This document shows positions 17,575 through 26,146 of a stretch of DNA of 64,000 bases, one piece after another (the stretch's first letter is position 1; each line of letters opens with the position of its first letter). A program made the position numbers and the translations under genes. Origin of the DNA: Tepidisphaeraceae bacterium (GTDB taxonomy: Bacteria > Planctomycetota > Phycisphaerae > Tepidisphaerales > Tepidisphaeraceae). The DNA lies in NCBI GenBank assembly GCA_035998445.1, contig DASYHQ010000022.1, forward strand, positions 1 to 64,000, given 5' to 3'. The notes below the pieces were generated by a model. The model was given only the letters and a program-made list of their open reading frames with translations, did no database searches and was not told where the DNA came from.

Positions 17575-18852
17575 CTACTGCGCCAGCGCAACGTCGTGGT
17601 CGGTCAGGTCACCCACGACGCCCATCTGCGGGCCGGTGATCTTCACGTCGTACACGTCGCGGGTCGTCTCGTTCTTCACCTTGATCGTCTGCCCAAACGT
17701 GCCCGACTCGGCCGCCCGCGCGACGGTCTTGATGCGAATGCCACCCTGGCCGAGCGTTACCGAGACCAGCTGCCCCGCCCGCACCAGCGGCACCGCCTGG
17801 ATCAGCCGTGCGGTCATCAGCGCGCCCGCGGGCAGGTTGCGCGTCGCCTGCTGGCCGACGATCTGCGACAGCGAGACCAGCGTGTCGGTCGGTGTTTCGT
17901 CGCTGAGCACCCGACGGGTGGTGACGTCGTCGGCGCGAATGACCTGCCGGGCCGCGATCGGCTTGTCGACGATCACCTGGTCCTGCCACGCCTTGGCGTC
18001 GGCCTGGATGGTCGTCTTGTGCTGGCCACCATCGGTGAGAATGGTTACGTCCCACACCACCGTGCCCAGCGCGCGCACCCGGCGGGCGTCGAGCGTGAAG
18101 CGGAACTGCGGTTCTGCCAGGTTCAACACCTTCTCGTCGGTGGGCTTGAAGGTGAGCTGTAGGTTGGCCCGGTCAAGGCTCAGGCGCGACGCCAGGTCGG
18201 ACACCAGCTGCGCCCGCAGCGAGCGCGGGCTGGTTTGAACCAGGTCGTCCGCCCCGTTCAGTCGGTGGCCCGCTGGAGTCGCTTGCGGTTTCGCGGTGCC
18301 CGATGGTGCCACCATGATCAGGTCATCCACCGCTTCCACCGCCATCGGTTCGTTGGGCTTGGCCCAGGCCATCATGGCCTCGGTCTCGTCGAAGCGCACG
18401 TCGGCCCGGGCCACCCGGCAGCTCGTGGCGCCGGTGAATCGCAGCGTGGCGAGGTTGATGCCCGCATCGCACAGCACGGTCTGCACCTGCTCGACGGTGA
18501 GCGAGCGGAACGGCGTTTCGTCCTCGGCGCGGGCAACGATCAGTTCGCCCAGCGGTTGCATCAGGGCGTTGTCGGCATCGGACCAGCGGGCGATTTGTTT
18601 GAAACGGATCTCCTGGCCGTACACCTTCGCCTCGCTGCGCAGCTCGACCACCGCGGTGGCGAGGCGGCTGGCGTCGGTCATGAACACGGTCGCGGGCAGC
18701 GCCAGAGGCGTCGCGATGGGCGCGGGCGCGGTGTCATCCAAAGTCGATTGCGCCGCGGCCTGCCCGGCGACCGTCGCGGTCACGCAAAGTGCCAGCGCGA
18801 TCAGCGAACGATAGCGGCGGCGATCGGCAATGGGCTGGGTCATGTCGTTCAT
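17575..18852 (-). CDS. flgA: P-ring assembly chaperone FlgA (SAF domain)
   Basis: 425 aa. FlgA assists P-ring formation in the periplasm. The N terminus has a signal peptide (SLIALALCVTATVAGQAAAQ, about residues 16-35). The C-terminal 130 residues carry the SAF fold: the region DKPIAARQVIRADDVTTRRVL, the IVGQQATRNLPAGALMTARLI motif, and the tail VRAGQLVSVTLGQGGIRIKTVARAAESGTFGQTIKVKN. E. coli FlgA is about 220 aa, so the N-terminal half (about residues 50-280) is an additional region of unclear function. It sits between a rhamnose mutarotase gene and flgH. Confidence 0.9.
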   Translation of the reverse strand: MNDMTQPIADRRRYRSLIALALCVTATVAGQAAAQSTLDDTAPAPIATPLALPATVFMTDASRLATAVVELRSEAKVYGQEIRFKQIARWSDADNALMQPLGELIVARAEDETPFRSLTVEQVQTVLCDAGINLATLRFTGATSCRVARADVRFDETEAMMAWAKPNEPMAVEAVDDLIMVAPSGTAKPQATPAGHRLNGADDLVQTSPRSLRAQLVSDLASRLSLDRANLQLTFKPTDEKVLNLAEPQFRFTLDARRVRALGTVVWDVTILTDGGQHKTTIQADAKAWQDQVIVDKPIAARQVIRADDVTTRRVLSDETPTDTLVSLSQIVGQQATRNLPAGALMTARLIQAVPLVRAGQLVSVTLGQGGIRIKTVARAAESGTFGQTIKVKNETTRDVYDVKITGPQMGVVGDLTDHDVALAQ

Positions 18853-18892
18853 CGAATTGCCTCTGCAATTGCGAAATGCGATCTATTTCAGG

Positions 18893-19216
18893 CTATTCCA
18901 GCGTGAAAACCTGCTCGAGCAACTGAATCGGTTGGCCGGCCTGTCCGGCGTCGGGGCTCGTCTGCAAAAAGTCCCGCATCAACGTCTGCCAGCGCGTGTG
19001 CACCTCGGACCGTTCCAACTTCGCGCACACCGCGGCCCAGTCGTCGCATTCGAGGTAGCCGAACTCGGTGCCGTCGGGTGACAGCCACAGGCTGTAGTTG
19101 CGAATGCCGGCGTCGCTCAGGACGGCCTGCAGTTCGGGCCAGATCGGGTTGTGCAACCGGCGATACTCGACCAGTCGCTCGGGGCGAACCTTGATGAGGA
19201 AACCAACTCGCTGCAT
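18893..19216 (-). CDS. rhaM: L-rhamnose mutarotase, inside the flagellar operon
   Basis: 107 aa, the family's usual length. RhaM interconverts the alpha and beta anomers of L-rhamnose. The signatures are MQRVGFLIKVRPERLVEYRRLH, the PIWPELQAVLSDAGIRNYSLWL strand containing the catalytic-site residues, FGYLECDDWAAVCAKL and a late WQTLMRDFLQ tract, all typical. It lies 47 bp after flgG and 40 bp before flgA on the same strand, so it is very probably co-transcribed with them. No other rhamnose catabolic gene is nearby. A role in sugar supply for flagellar or surface glycan is inference; a chance insertion of a housekeeping gene is the plain alternative. Confidence 0.9.
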   Translation of the reverse strand: MQRVGFLIKVRPERLVEYRRLHNPIWPELQAVLSDAGIRNYSLWLSPDGTEFGYLECDDWAAVCAKLERSEVHTRWQTLMRDFLQTSPDAGQAGQPIQLLEQVFTLE

Positions 19217-19263
19217 AGGGGCCTCGTCTTCTACGGCGTGCGATGCGCGACCGCGTTACCGGG

Positions 19264-20073
19264 TTATCCGCGGCGCAGGTTGCTGATGGTCTGCAGGGCC
19301 TGGTCGGCGCTCTGGATGGACTGGCTGTTCAGCTCGAACGCCCGCTGGGTCTTGATGAGGGAGACGAGCTCCTTCACCGGGTCGACGTTGCTGGTTTCCA
19401 GGAAGAACTGCAGCAGCTTGCCGGCGCCGTCTTCGCCCGGGCTGGACTCGATCGGGTTGCCGCTGGCGGTCGTCTCGATGTAGATGCTGCCACCCAGCAG
19501 CTTCAGGCCGTGCGGGTTGACGAACTGCTGGAGTTGGAGCTGGCCGATCGTGGTAGGCACGTTCTGGCCGGCCTGCAGCACGGTGACGGTGCCGTCCTCG
19601 GCGATCGTGAGGTCGGTGGCGTTGGCGGGGATGTTGATGGGCGGGATGACGCGGTAGCCGTCGCCCATGCCCAGCACGAGGTCGCCGTCCTTGTTCTGGA
19701 AGAAGTTCCCGTTGCGGGTATAGCCGGTGCCGTCACCCACGGAATCCATGATCTTCACTTTGAAGAACCCGTCGCCCTGGATGCCGACGTCGAGGGCGCG
19801 GTCGGTGCGTTCCATCGAGCCCTGGTTCATGTCCAGCTGCGTGTTGCTGACGCGCACGCCCAAACCCACGAACGTGCCGGCCGGCGAGACCTCACCCGCG
19901 GCGTTGGTGGTGCCGGGCTGCCGCAGGGTGAGGTACATCAGGTCTTCGAAGTTCGTCCGGCTGCGCTTAAACGCGGTCGTTTCGGCGTTGGCGAGGTTGT
20001 TGGCGGTGACGTCGATGCTGGTCGACAGCGCCTTCAACCCGGTCGCAGCGGCATTCAGGGCGGTTATAGCCAT
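19264..20073 (-). CDS. flgG: Flagellar distal rod protein FlgG
   Basis: 269 aa, close to the usual 260. FlgG polymerises into the distal rod. The N terminus MAITALNAAATGLKALSTSIDVTANNLANAETTAFKRSR is the rod/hook signature. The middle has LDVGIQGDGFFKV and GYTRNGNF, and the C terminus LLQFFLETSNVDPVKELVSLIKTQRAFELNSQSIQSADQALQ is diagnostic for FlgG. It follows flgF after 391 bp of repeats. A TCCGATAA string 8-15 nt before the ATG resembles a flagellar -10, but is too close to the start to be called. Confidence 0.96.
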   Translation of the reverse strand: MAITALNAAATGLKALSTSIDVTANNLANAETTAFKRSRTNFEDLMYLTLRQPGTTNAAGEVSPAGTFVGLGVRVSNTQLDMNQGSMERTDRALDVGIQGDGFFKVKIMDSVGDGTGYTRNGNFFQNKDGDLVLGMGDGYRVIPPINIPANATDLTIAEDGTVTVLQAGQNVPTTIGQLQLQQFVNPHGLKLLGGSIYIETTASGNPIESSPGEDGAGKLLQFFLETSNVDPVKELVSLIKTQRAFELNSQSIQSADQALQTISNLRRG

Positions 20074-20464
20074 GGAATTGTTATCGGACGGTGGATGGGA
20101 GGAGGATTATTGAAATTTCTGGGGAGGGGAAGGAGGAGGGAATGAAATTGCAAGCCCCAATGCCCAACAGATGATCAAGTACCAAGTCCCAATGGCGAAA
20201 GGACGATCCGCGTGACCCACAAGTCGCCAGTGGCACCATTTGCCATCGCGATGGGAGCCTTGGCGACCTGAGGGATCTCGAACGGCCAGCGATTTCGTGC
20301 AGTCGAGATCCCTCCCGTCGCCTTAGGCTCCGCTCGGGATGACAGACCGCGCTATGGAACGAAACAAGCCACCGCCCCATTGGTAATTGAGGCTTGGTCA
20401 TTTGTTTGGCATTGGGACTTGGGATTTTGCTGCTTTGAACGTCACTGGGGCCAGCGATCAAACA
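20074..20464. repeat. flgF-flgG gap with family-B copy 2 and a second inverted pair
   Basis: No gene seen. A family-B hairpin lies at about 20242-20343 (GGGAGCCTTGGCGACCTGAGGGATCTC arms). It is enclosed by a second inverted pair: AAGTACCAAGTCCCAATGGC on the left, and ATTGGGACTTGG with GGCTTGGTCATTTG on the right. The result is a nested hairpin of about 300 bp inside a flagellar operon. Confidence 0.75.
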
Positions 20465-21223
20465 CTATCCGACCTTCCCGACCTCGTTGATCAACCGTCC
20501 GAGCGATTGATCCTGATACCGGATCAGATTCGCGTTGGCCTCAAGTTCGCGTTGGCATTCCATCAAGGCCGACAGTTCGCTGGCGGGGTCGACGTTGGCG
20601 CGTTCGAGCATGCCGATGCGCAGTTCGGGCGCAGCGGGCTTCAGGACGGCGTTGTCGGCGACACGGATCATGTTGCCGCCGGTCTTCATGATCTGGGAAC
20701 GGTCGGTGATCTCGAAGATGCCGAGCCGTGCGATCGTCTCGCCGTCCTGGGTCACGGCGCCGTCGGTGGCGATGGTGGTCAGGCGGGCGGGGTCGAGGTC
20801 GATCGGCTGGCCTTCGACGTCCAGCACCTTGGCGCCACTGCCGGCCTGGATGAGGTGCCCCTCGCGGTCGACCATCAGCCGGCCGTCGCGCGTCAGGTGC
20901 TGTTTTCCACCGGTTTTCACGGAAAAGTAGCCCTCGCCCATGATGGCGACGTCCAGCGGCGCGTCTGTGGTTTCCAGTTCACCGGCCGAGGTGTCGATGC
21001 TGCTGGGCGCGATGAGCAGCCCGCCGGTGATCTTGTCGAGCATGGGGTCGGAGTAGGCGCCGGGCCGCTGGCCCGACTGCGATTCGGGCAGGCGTTCCAT
21101 GAACAGCGCTAAATCGCGCTTGAAGCCGACGGTCTCACTGTTGGCCAGGTTGTTGGCGATCACGTCCTGCCGGTGCGAATTGGCCATCACGCCCGACGCC
21201 GAGAGGTACATTCCGTACAGCAT
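20465..21223 (-). CDS. flgF: Flagellar proximal rod protein FlgF
   Basis: 252 aa. FlgF forms part of the proximal rod. The start MLYGMYLSASGVMANSHRQDVIANNLANSETVGFKRD is the rod family motif. LDVAIMGEGYFSVKTGG and the C-terminal ERANVDPASELSALMECQRELEANANLIRYQDQSLGRLINEVGKVG support FlgF rather than FlgG, whose closer homologue is next downstream. No other FlgF candidate is present. First clearly flagellar gene in this gene string. Confidence 0.92.
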   Translation of the reverse strand: MLYGMYLSASGVMANSHRQDVIANNLANSETVGFKRDLALFMERLPESQSGQRPGAYSDPMLDKITGGLLIAPSSIDTSAGELETTDAPLDVAIMGEGYFSVKTGGKQHLTRDGRLMVDREGHLIQAGSGAKVLDVEGQPIDLDPARLTTIATDGAVTQDGETIARLGIFEITDRSQIMKTGGNMIRVADNAVLKPAAPELRIGMLERANVDPASELSALMECQRELEANANLIRYQDQSLGRLINEVGKVG

Positions 21224-21348
21224 AATTTTCCGTCTGAAATGCAGACCGACCCGCGAGGTGACGATCGGAAGCCCTCATCCCAAGGGCTCGCCACTTCTGT
21301 GACCAGTACCTTCAGGAGTTGGAAGCCCGACGCGACGTCGTGAGGTCC

Positions 21349-21567
21349 CTATTCAACCGGCTTACGTGCGGCACGGGACATGTCCCGTGCCGCACGATCC
21401 ACCGGTGCGCCCGGCATGCCATCCGTGACAAAGCGTGGACCGGCTCCGCCGATCACCACCTGCCGGTGCGCGTTCTCATTCGGGGTCGATTGGCTCAGGT
21501 GCATCGCAACGGCCAAACGTGCAGCGTTCAACACGCGGGCACCCAGATCGTTCATCACCTGTTCCAT
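21349..21567 (-). CDS. Small protein of unknown function upstream of flgF
   Basis: 72 aa, not recognised. The start is MEQVMNDLGARVLNAARLAVAMHLSQS, with GGGAG 8 nt upstream of the ATG, and codon use is GC3-rich like its neighbours. The N-terminal half is helical; the second half is glycine- and arginine-rich. A perfect 32-bp palindrome (21365-21396) lies in the last codons, giving DRAARDMSRAARK. It lies 125 bp before flgF on the same strand, so a flagellar regulator or chaperone is possible but unsupported. It does not resemble FlgM. Confidence 0.5.
   Translation of the reverse strand: MEQVMNDLGARVLNAARLAVAMHLSQSTPNENAHRQVVIGGAGPRFVTDGMPGAPVDRAARDMSRAARKPVE
21365..21396. repeat. Perfect 32-bp palindrome inside a coding region
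   Basis: CGTGCGGCACGGGACA followed exactly by its reverse complement, with no loop. Lies in the 3' end of the small gene and could terminate its transcript or be a protein site. Confidence 0.9.
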
Positions 21568-22091
21568 TCAGTCGCTCCCAGAAAGTCTTCCCAGACCCGG
21601 AGTGACTAATACAAGCGGCGTGCCAATGTGGCGCCGGTGGTGTGCCAAAAGAGGAAATACGTGCGAAAAGCCTACGATTTCAGCGGATCTACGCTGATCC
21701 GGGAATTCTGCGGGCGATGCGGCTATGAACGAGATGGCGGGTGGAATAGCGCAGGACCTGCTTGAAGAGCGCAGTTCCTGCAGCGGGCAACACTGATCCC
21801 CACGAGTGCCATCCGGCCCCTCTCCCTGGTACGCCGGGAGAGGCTAGGTGAGGGTGATCCCGAATTGCAGACTATTCCGGAAACCAGAAATGCCCCTCAC
21901 TCGAGGGAGTGCCCATGAAACCGAGCGTCCACTCAAATGACTCTGTCATCCCGAAGGGAGCGGTAGCGACTTGAGGGATCTCCCAATGGCGTGAATCGCT
22001 CGTCATTCGAGATCCCTCGGGTCGCTACCGCTCCCCTCGGGATGACAAACTTGGCTGGAACTGCCCAGGATGACGCATGGGCCATAAGCCC
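21568..22091. repeat. Intergenic repeats, family-C half copy and family-B copy 3
   Basis: No gene seen. A family-C half element lies at about 21815-21866. A full family-B hairpin spans 21945-22046 (GTCATCCCGAAGGGAGCGG ... CCGCTCCCCTCGGGATGAC). Confidence 0.75.
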
Positions 22092-22973
22092 CTATTCATT
22101 CACCGCACTCACCGCGGCGCCGCTGGGCAAGGGTTGCTTGAGCTGCTGCATCATCGCCTGGCGCTCGGCGGTGTTCAGGGGCATGATCGTCAAGGCGGCG
22201 TTGTCGTTCAGCACGTCGAACTTCGTCACGCGCATCGGCACAGCGCCGCTGCCCCCGGGCCCGTTGGGCAGGAAGATGTAAGGGTCGGCCGGCTTCTGCG
22301 TCAGTCCCGCCAGCAGCATCTTGGCCATGCCGGCGACGACGGCCTTGTCGTTCACGGTACCGTCGGGGTTCAGCGCCGCCTCGCGCTGCCAGTTCACCAG
22401 CTTGCCGCGCAGGCCGCCCACCAGCTTCTCGCGGTAGCCGCTGTACATCGACTCGGGCATCGGCAGGTTGCCGCCCAGCACGCGCTCCAGGTCCAGGATG
22501 AGCTGCCCCTGTTCGTCGACGTGCGTCGCAAAGTGCAGGCTGACGACTGCGCCGAGGTCCTTGGCCAGCCCCGCGAGGATGATTCGGTCCTTCTGGAAGA
22601 TGATCACCGGATCGCGCACGTACTTCTCGTAACCGGCCCGCCAGTCGTCCAGTTCGGCCCACTTTTCGATCAGGGAATTGATCTGGTCCTGCGAGAAGTC
22701 GACCACCATCGGTCCCGGTCGCGTGGTGGCGGGATTGGTCGCGCTGCGGACCTCGGCGACACGGGCGGACTGGGCGAACTCGCGGGCGCGAATGAGCTGG
22801 TTCTGCGCCTCCCGCGCCAGCGTCGCCCGGCGTTCGGGCGACAGGTTGGGCCGGGCGTAGAAATCGGGTGCTCGCCGAACGAGGTACATGCCGACCAACG
22901 CGACGGCGATCACGAGGATCGACAGCGTGATCAGAGTTCGCTTCAACCAGGTAATAGAGGTTCGTCGGCTCAA
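22092..22973 (-). CDS. Membrane-anchored protein of unknown function
   Basis: About 293 aa if it starts at the TTG at 22973. No ATG lies close to the first conserved-looking residues, and GTGs at 23036 and 23033 are alternatives. The open frame goes up to 23303 but that part is unlike coding sequence. One N-terminal membrane segment (LITLSILVIAVALVGMYLV) is followed by about 260 residues with features of a soluble periplasmic domain: MVVDFSQDQINSLIEKWAEL, RIILAGLAKDLGAVVSLHFATHVDEQGQLILDLERVLGG and a C-terminal VLNDNAALTIMPLNTAERQAMMQQL. I do not recognise the family. It could be a surface or wall-associated protein with a lipid-binding-like beta domain, which is speculation. Confidence 0.65.
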   Translation of the reverse strand: MSRRTSITWLKRTLITLSILVIAVALVGMYLVRRAPDFYARPNLSPERRATLAREAQNQLIRAREFAQSARVAEVRSATNPATTRPGPMVVDFSQDQINSLIEKWAELDDWRAGYEKYVRDPVIIFQKDRIILAGLAKDLGAVVSLHFATHVDEQGQLILDLERVLGGNLPMPESMYSGYREKLVGGLRGKLVNWQREAALNPDGTVNDKAVVAGMAKMLLAGLTQKPADPYIFLPNGPGGSGAVPMRVTKFDVLNDNAALTIMPLNTAERQAMMQQLKQPLPSGAAVSAVNE

Positions 22974-23204
22974 AGAGGTCCAATCGGCGCGGTGTGATCG
23001 CGATCCTACTCGAACGCCCGCAGTTCTCGCCACCACTAACGTGCGAACGATCGGCCCATCAACGATCGGCCCATCATTGATCGATTGCCCCGACAAGCGA
23101 TACGAGACGCCTAGATTGCCGATCTTTGCCCGCGGCGCAGCCGTTTCCTGGCGCGTCAGGAGATTTCCCGTCCCGGTGGTGCGCGGGGTCGTTAAACTTG
23201 GGCT

Positions 23205-23783
23205 GTGCGTTCGGACGTTGCTCCCAACCTCGCCGCCGTCGAATACTGCCGTCAGGCCAGGCGGTTGCGGCACGCGTACGCCGGGCAACCCACGCGCATG
23301 CACCGCGCGCTACAGGCGTTGTCGCAACCCGCGCCAGCGCAGGTGCCCCCCACCTCCCGCCAGGCTGGCCGCTTTAGCGACCAGTTTCCCTCGTCGCGCC
23401 AGTACGCATCGCGCAACGAAACCTCAGACAGCGCCTCAACGCTTCCCACGCCCGTAACGGTCTGCCCAGCCGCGCTGCTCGGTGTTCCACCCGATCAGGA
23501 AGCCGCCGTCCGGCGATTCGTCGATCACGTGCGCGATTGCGTCGCGCGCGAGCCGCTCGTCAATCGGCACAGCCTGCTGCGGGTCGCGCAGCGGCTGCAG
23601 ATCGGGCGATTCCACGCGAACCTCGTCATCGCGGCGGTCCTTCACGAACGGCCCGATCGCGTCACTGCGACACGGGTCAGCACCCCACCTTCCCACTGGT
23701 CGCTGCTTGCTGCAATCGCGGTCACGCAGGGCGCGCTGCTCAGTGTAATACTGTTTACTTATCGCTGGCTCATGACGCCCTGA
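23205..23783 (+). CDS. Possible C-terminally anchored protein, unknown
   Basis: Up to 192 aa from a GTG. Not recognised. Codon third positions are GC-rich in this frame, especially from residue 90 on. There a helical segment (AAVRRFVDHVRDCVAREPLVNRHSLLRVAQRLQIGRFHANLVIAAVLHE) resembles an HTH-type helical bundle, and the protein ends in one membrane helix (LLAAIAVTQGALLSVILFTYRWLM). The first 90 residues are Ala/Pro/Gln-rich and could be non-coding; a later start is possible. An overlapping minus-strand frame (23436-23837) is weaker. Confidence 0.45.
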   Translation: MRSDVAPNLAAVEYCRQARRLRHAYAGQPTRMHRALQALSQPAPAQVPPTSRQAGRFSDQFPSSRQYASRNETSDSASTLPTPVTVCPAALLGVPPDQEAAVRRFVDHVRDCVAREPLVNRHSLLRVAQRLQIGRFHANLVIAAVLHERPDRVTATRVSTPPSHWSLLAAIAVTQGALLSVILFTYRWLMTP

Positions 23784-23925
23784 TCCTCGCTGGGCGCAAG
23801 ACTTCCGTCGCACCACCCTCCTAAGATTGATCGCCACGACCTTCTACGGTCGCACTACGGCACGCCACGTGCATACGTAAGTGTGATGTACGAGGGAGGA
23901 ATGGGACGAACCAAGGAGTTGCACC

Positions 23926-24762
23926 ATGAAGCCACACATACCGCTCTGCTGCTCGCCAGTGGCGTTCGACCTGATGAGCCGTCAACTTGAAGATATTGAA
24001 GCGCCCGAGGCCCTACTGCAGGGTGCGATCGCGGTTGCGATGCACCAGGTGGATGAGGTCGACGGCGGCAAGATCGAGGAAATCCTGCAGGGCTATGCCG
24101 ACATGATCCAGTCGCGCGTGCGCGGCCCACAGGAGCAGGCGCTGATCGCGCACATGCACGAGTTCCTCTTCGATGAGCTCGGCTTTACGGGCAATACCGA
24201 GGACTATTACAACCCGCTCAACAGCAACATCGCGGCTGTGCTGGAATCGAAGCGCGGGCTGCCGATCACGCTGGCACTGATCTACGTCGACGTCGCCCGT
24301 CGGCTTGGCCTGGATGCATGGGGCGTTGCGCTGCCGGGCCACTTCATGGCCGCCATTGCGACCAACGAAACGCTGATGCTGGTCGACCCGTTCGCCGGTG
24401 GCAAGCTGGTGACGAAGGAGGAGGCCCATGATCGCGTGAAGCTGCTGCTGGGTGACAGCGAGGAGTGGAGCGACGAGTACGTGCAGCCAGCGAGCAACCG
24501 CCACTGGCTGACGCGCATGATCCAGAACCTGCTGAACGTCTTCACGAACACGGGCCATTACGCCGACGTCGCCGCGATGTTGGAACTGGAAATCCTGCTC
24601 TGGCCGGAACAGCATCAACTTGAGCGCGATTTGGCGCTGGTGCTGGCCCGCTGCGGCCTGGCCCGGCCAGCGTCGAAGTTGCTCGACCAATACCTGCAGG
24701 CGAATCCCGATGACCCGCAGAAGAAGCAGTTGCAGCAGTTGCTGCAGGTGCTGGGGTCGTAG
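23926..24762 (+). CDS. SirB1-family transglutaminase-like / TPR protein
   Basis: 278 aa. The middle of the protein matches the SirB1 (YchA) family: FLFDELGFTGNTEDYYNPLNSNIAAVLESKRGLPITLALIYVDVARRLGLDAWGVALPGHFMA, a transglutaminase-like fold. The usual catalytic Cys position is not obvious in this family, and enzymatic activity is unproven. The C-terminal about 70 residues are TPR-like (ADVAAMLELEILLWPEQHQLERDLALVLARCGL...). The ATG follows a GGAG-containing leader. No operon partner is evident. Function in the cell is not known for the family as a whole. Confidence 0.85.
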   Translation: MKPHIPLCCSPVAFDLMSRQLEDIEAPEALLQGAIAVAMHQVDEVDGGKIEEILQGYADMIQSRVRGPQEQALIAHMHEFLFDELGFTGNTEDYYNPLNSNIAAVLESKRGLPITLALIYVDVARRLGLDAWGVALPGHFMAAIATNETLMLVDPFAGGKLVTKEEAHDRVKLLLGDSEEWSDEYVQPASNRHWLTRMIQNLLNVFTNTGHYADVAAMLELEILLWPEQHQLERDLALVLARCGLARPASKLLDQYLQANPDDPQKKQLQQLLQVLGS

Positions 24763-24777
24763 CGAATAGCGAAACTG

Positions 24778-24857
24778 CCCACGAATGGGCACGAAAGGAA
24801 GAGAAGGCCATCTGCCTCTTATCTCATTCGTGTTCCTTCGTGCCCATTCGTGGGCAA
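24778..24857. repeat. Palindromic repeat
   Basis: CTGCCCACGAATGGGCACGAAAGGAA and the complementary TTCCTTCGTGCCCATTCGTGGGCA around a short loop. A half family-C element follows at about 24885-24933. Confidence 0.85.
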
Positions 24858-25008
24858 TGCCTTTCGCCGCGCGTGAGGCAGATCGAAATCACCCTCACCT
24901 GGCCTCTCCCGGCGCTTGCGGGAGATGGACCGGAAGCAACTCGTACTTCCATCGTTTACACTCCTGGCGTTCTTGGTGGTTGAACGCACTTCCGTCTAGA
25001 CTTGCGCC

Positions 25009-25461
25009 ATGGAACGCCGCCCGCTGCAATTCACCACGTTGGACGATGCCGTGACCGATGCCCGCCACTTGTTCGAACGCGGCTATGACCGCGCCGGCAA
25101 GTGGAACCTGGCCCAGGTCTGCGACCACCTGACCAAGCTCATGACGATGAGCCGTGACGGGTTTGGCGAGACCGGATTTGGCTGGCCGCTGCGCCTTTTT
25201 GGCCGATTGGCGAAACCCCTGATCCTGCGGATGAAAACGATGCCAAAAGGCCTCGACGGCCCGGCGGCGTTCATGCCCGCTGCCAACCTCGCCGACGACG
25301 CCGCCGCGGCCGAAGCATTGGCCGATGCGGTGCGGCGCATCCTCGAACCGGGAGCGACGTTTCACCCGAGCCCGCTGCTTGGCAGGTTGACGCGGGACCA
25401 GTGGATCAGCATCCACAGGGTCCACGCGGCCCATCATCTGGGGTTCCTGGTCCCGCGATAA
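25009..25461 (+). CDS. DUF1569 (DinB-like) protein
   Basis: 150 aa, the family's usual length. The pattern KWNLAQVCDHLTKLMTMSRDGF near the N terminus and the C-terminal DQWISIHRVHAAHHLGFLVPR are those of DUF1569, a four-helix DinB-type fold with conserved metal-binding histidines. The family is common in Planctomycetes and its substrate is unknown. The gene stands alone between repeats. Confidence 0.8.
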   Translation: MERRPLQFTTLDDAVTDARHLFERGYDRAGKWNLAQVCDHLTKLMTMSRDGFGETGFGWPLRLFGRLAKPLILRMKTMPKGLDGPAAFMPAANLADDAAAAEALADAVRRILEPGATFHPSPLLGRLTRDQWISIHRVHAAHHLGFLVPR

Positions 25462-25534
25462 TCGTTCTCGTAAGAGTGGATCGCGCGCGGACGATGGACC
25501 GTTAGCGCACAACCGTTCTAACCGCAGCAACGTT

Positions 25535-25600
25535 TAGCTGCGGGCTTGCCGGCGATTGACGGGGCTACATCGCGGGCAAGCCCGCGGCTAAACAGAGGAG
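25535..25600. repeat. Palindromic repeat, family D copy 2
   Basis: GTTTAGCTGCGGGCTTGCCGG and GCGGGCAAGCCCGCGGCTAAAC arms with a short loop, in the convergent gap between the DUF1569 gene and the zinc-ribbon bactofilin. Confidence 0.8.
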
Positions 25601-25625
25601 GGTTGAGGGACGGCGCGGCCCGCGG

Positions 25626-26048
25626 TTACTTCGGCAGTTCGTTGGGGTCGCCGATCTTGTACTGGCCGTCGAGGATCGCGCCGGCGCCGACGGCCAGCGA
25701 GGGGGCGGTGACGTTGCCCTTCAGTTCCGAATCGGGACCGATCAACACCGGTCCAGTGCTGGTGACGTCGCCCTTCAGCTTCCCGCGGACGATCAACCCG
25801 CCGGCCAGCACGCGGTCGGTGATGACGTTGCCCTTCTTCTCGACCGTGACGATCCCCACCGTCTCCACGGCCCGGCGGGCCTCGTAGCCCTTGAACTGAA
25901 GGTCCTGCAGGTTCAGCGACTTGTAGCAGAACTTGCAGGTGACGGTCATCGCTTTGCGGCCGACCTCGTTGGTCTTGCCGCAGTGAAGGCAGACGATCGG
26001 GACGCGGTCGTCTGGCGTCGATGAGCCGTAGGAGGGAATGCGAGACAT
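25626..26048 (-). CDS. Bactofilin-like protein with N-terminal zinc ribbon
   Basis: 140 aa from the ATG at 26048; a longer frame to 26123 is translated repeat sequence. Residues about 19-40 contain CLHCGKT and CKFCYKS, two CxxC pairs that should hold zinc. The rest is the bactofilin-type parallel beta helix (NVITDRVLAGGLIVRGKLKGDVTSTGPVLIGPDSELKGNVTAPSLAVGAGAILDGQYKIG), which in this family polymerises into cytoskeletal filaments. It lies 94 bp downstream of a canonical bactofilin on the same strand. The zinc ribbon may tie the filament to a partner, which is inference. Confidence 0.8.
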   Translation of the reverse strand: MSRIPSYGSSTPDDRVPIVCLHCGKTNEVGRKAMTVTCKFCYKSLNLQDLQFKGYEARRAVETVGIVTVEKKGNVITDRVLAGGLIVRGKLKGDVTSTGPVLIGPDSELKGNVTAPSLAVGAGAILDGQYKIGDPNELPK

Positions 26049-26049
26049 T

Positions 26050-26146
26050 GCGATTGCGGATTGTAGAGTGCAGAGTGCGGATTGAGAAAGCAGATTGTTG
26101 CATTCACAATCCGCACCCCGCAATCCGCACTCCGCAAAAACGTTAC
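26050..26146. repeat. Inverted repeat between the bactofilin genes
   Basis: Arms of the GCGGATTGTAGAGTGCAGAGTGCGG type and the approximate complement (CACAATCCGCAC...CCGCACTCCGC), about 35 bp each. Fills the whole gap. Confidence 0.7.

Noticed and set aside
20074-20105. Sigma-28 promoter before flgG (TCCGATAA)
   Set aside because: The -10-like string is 8 nt from the start codon and the -35 is poor and wrongly spaced.
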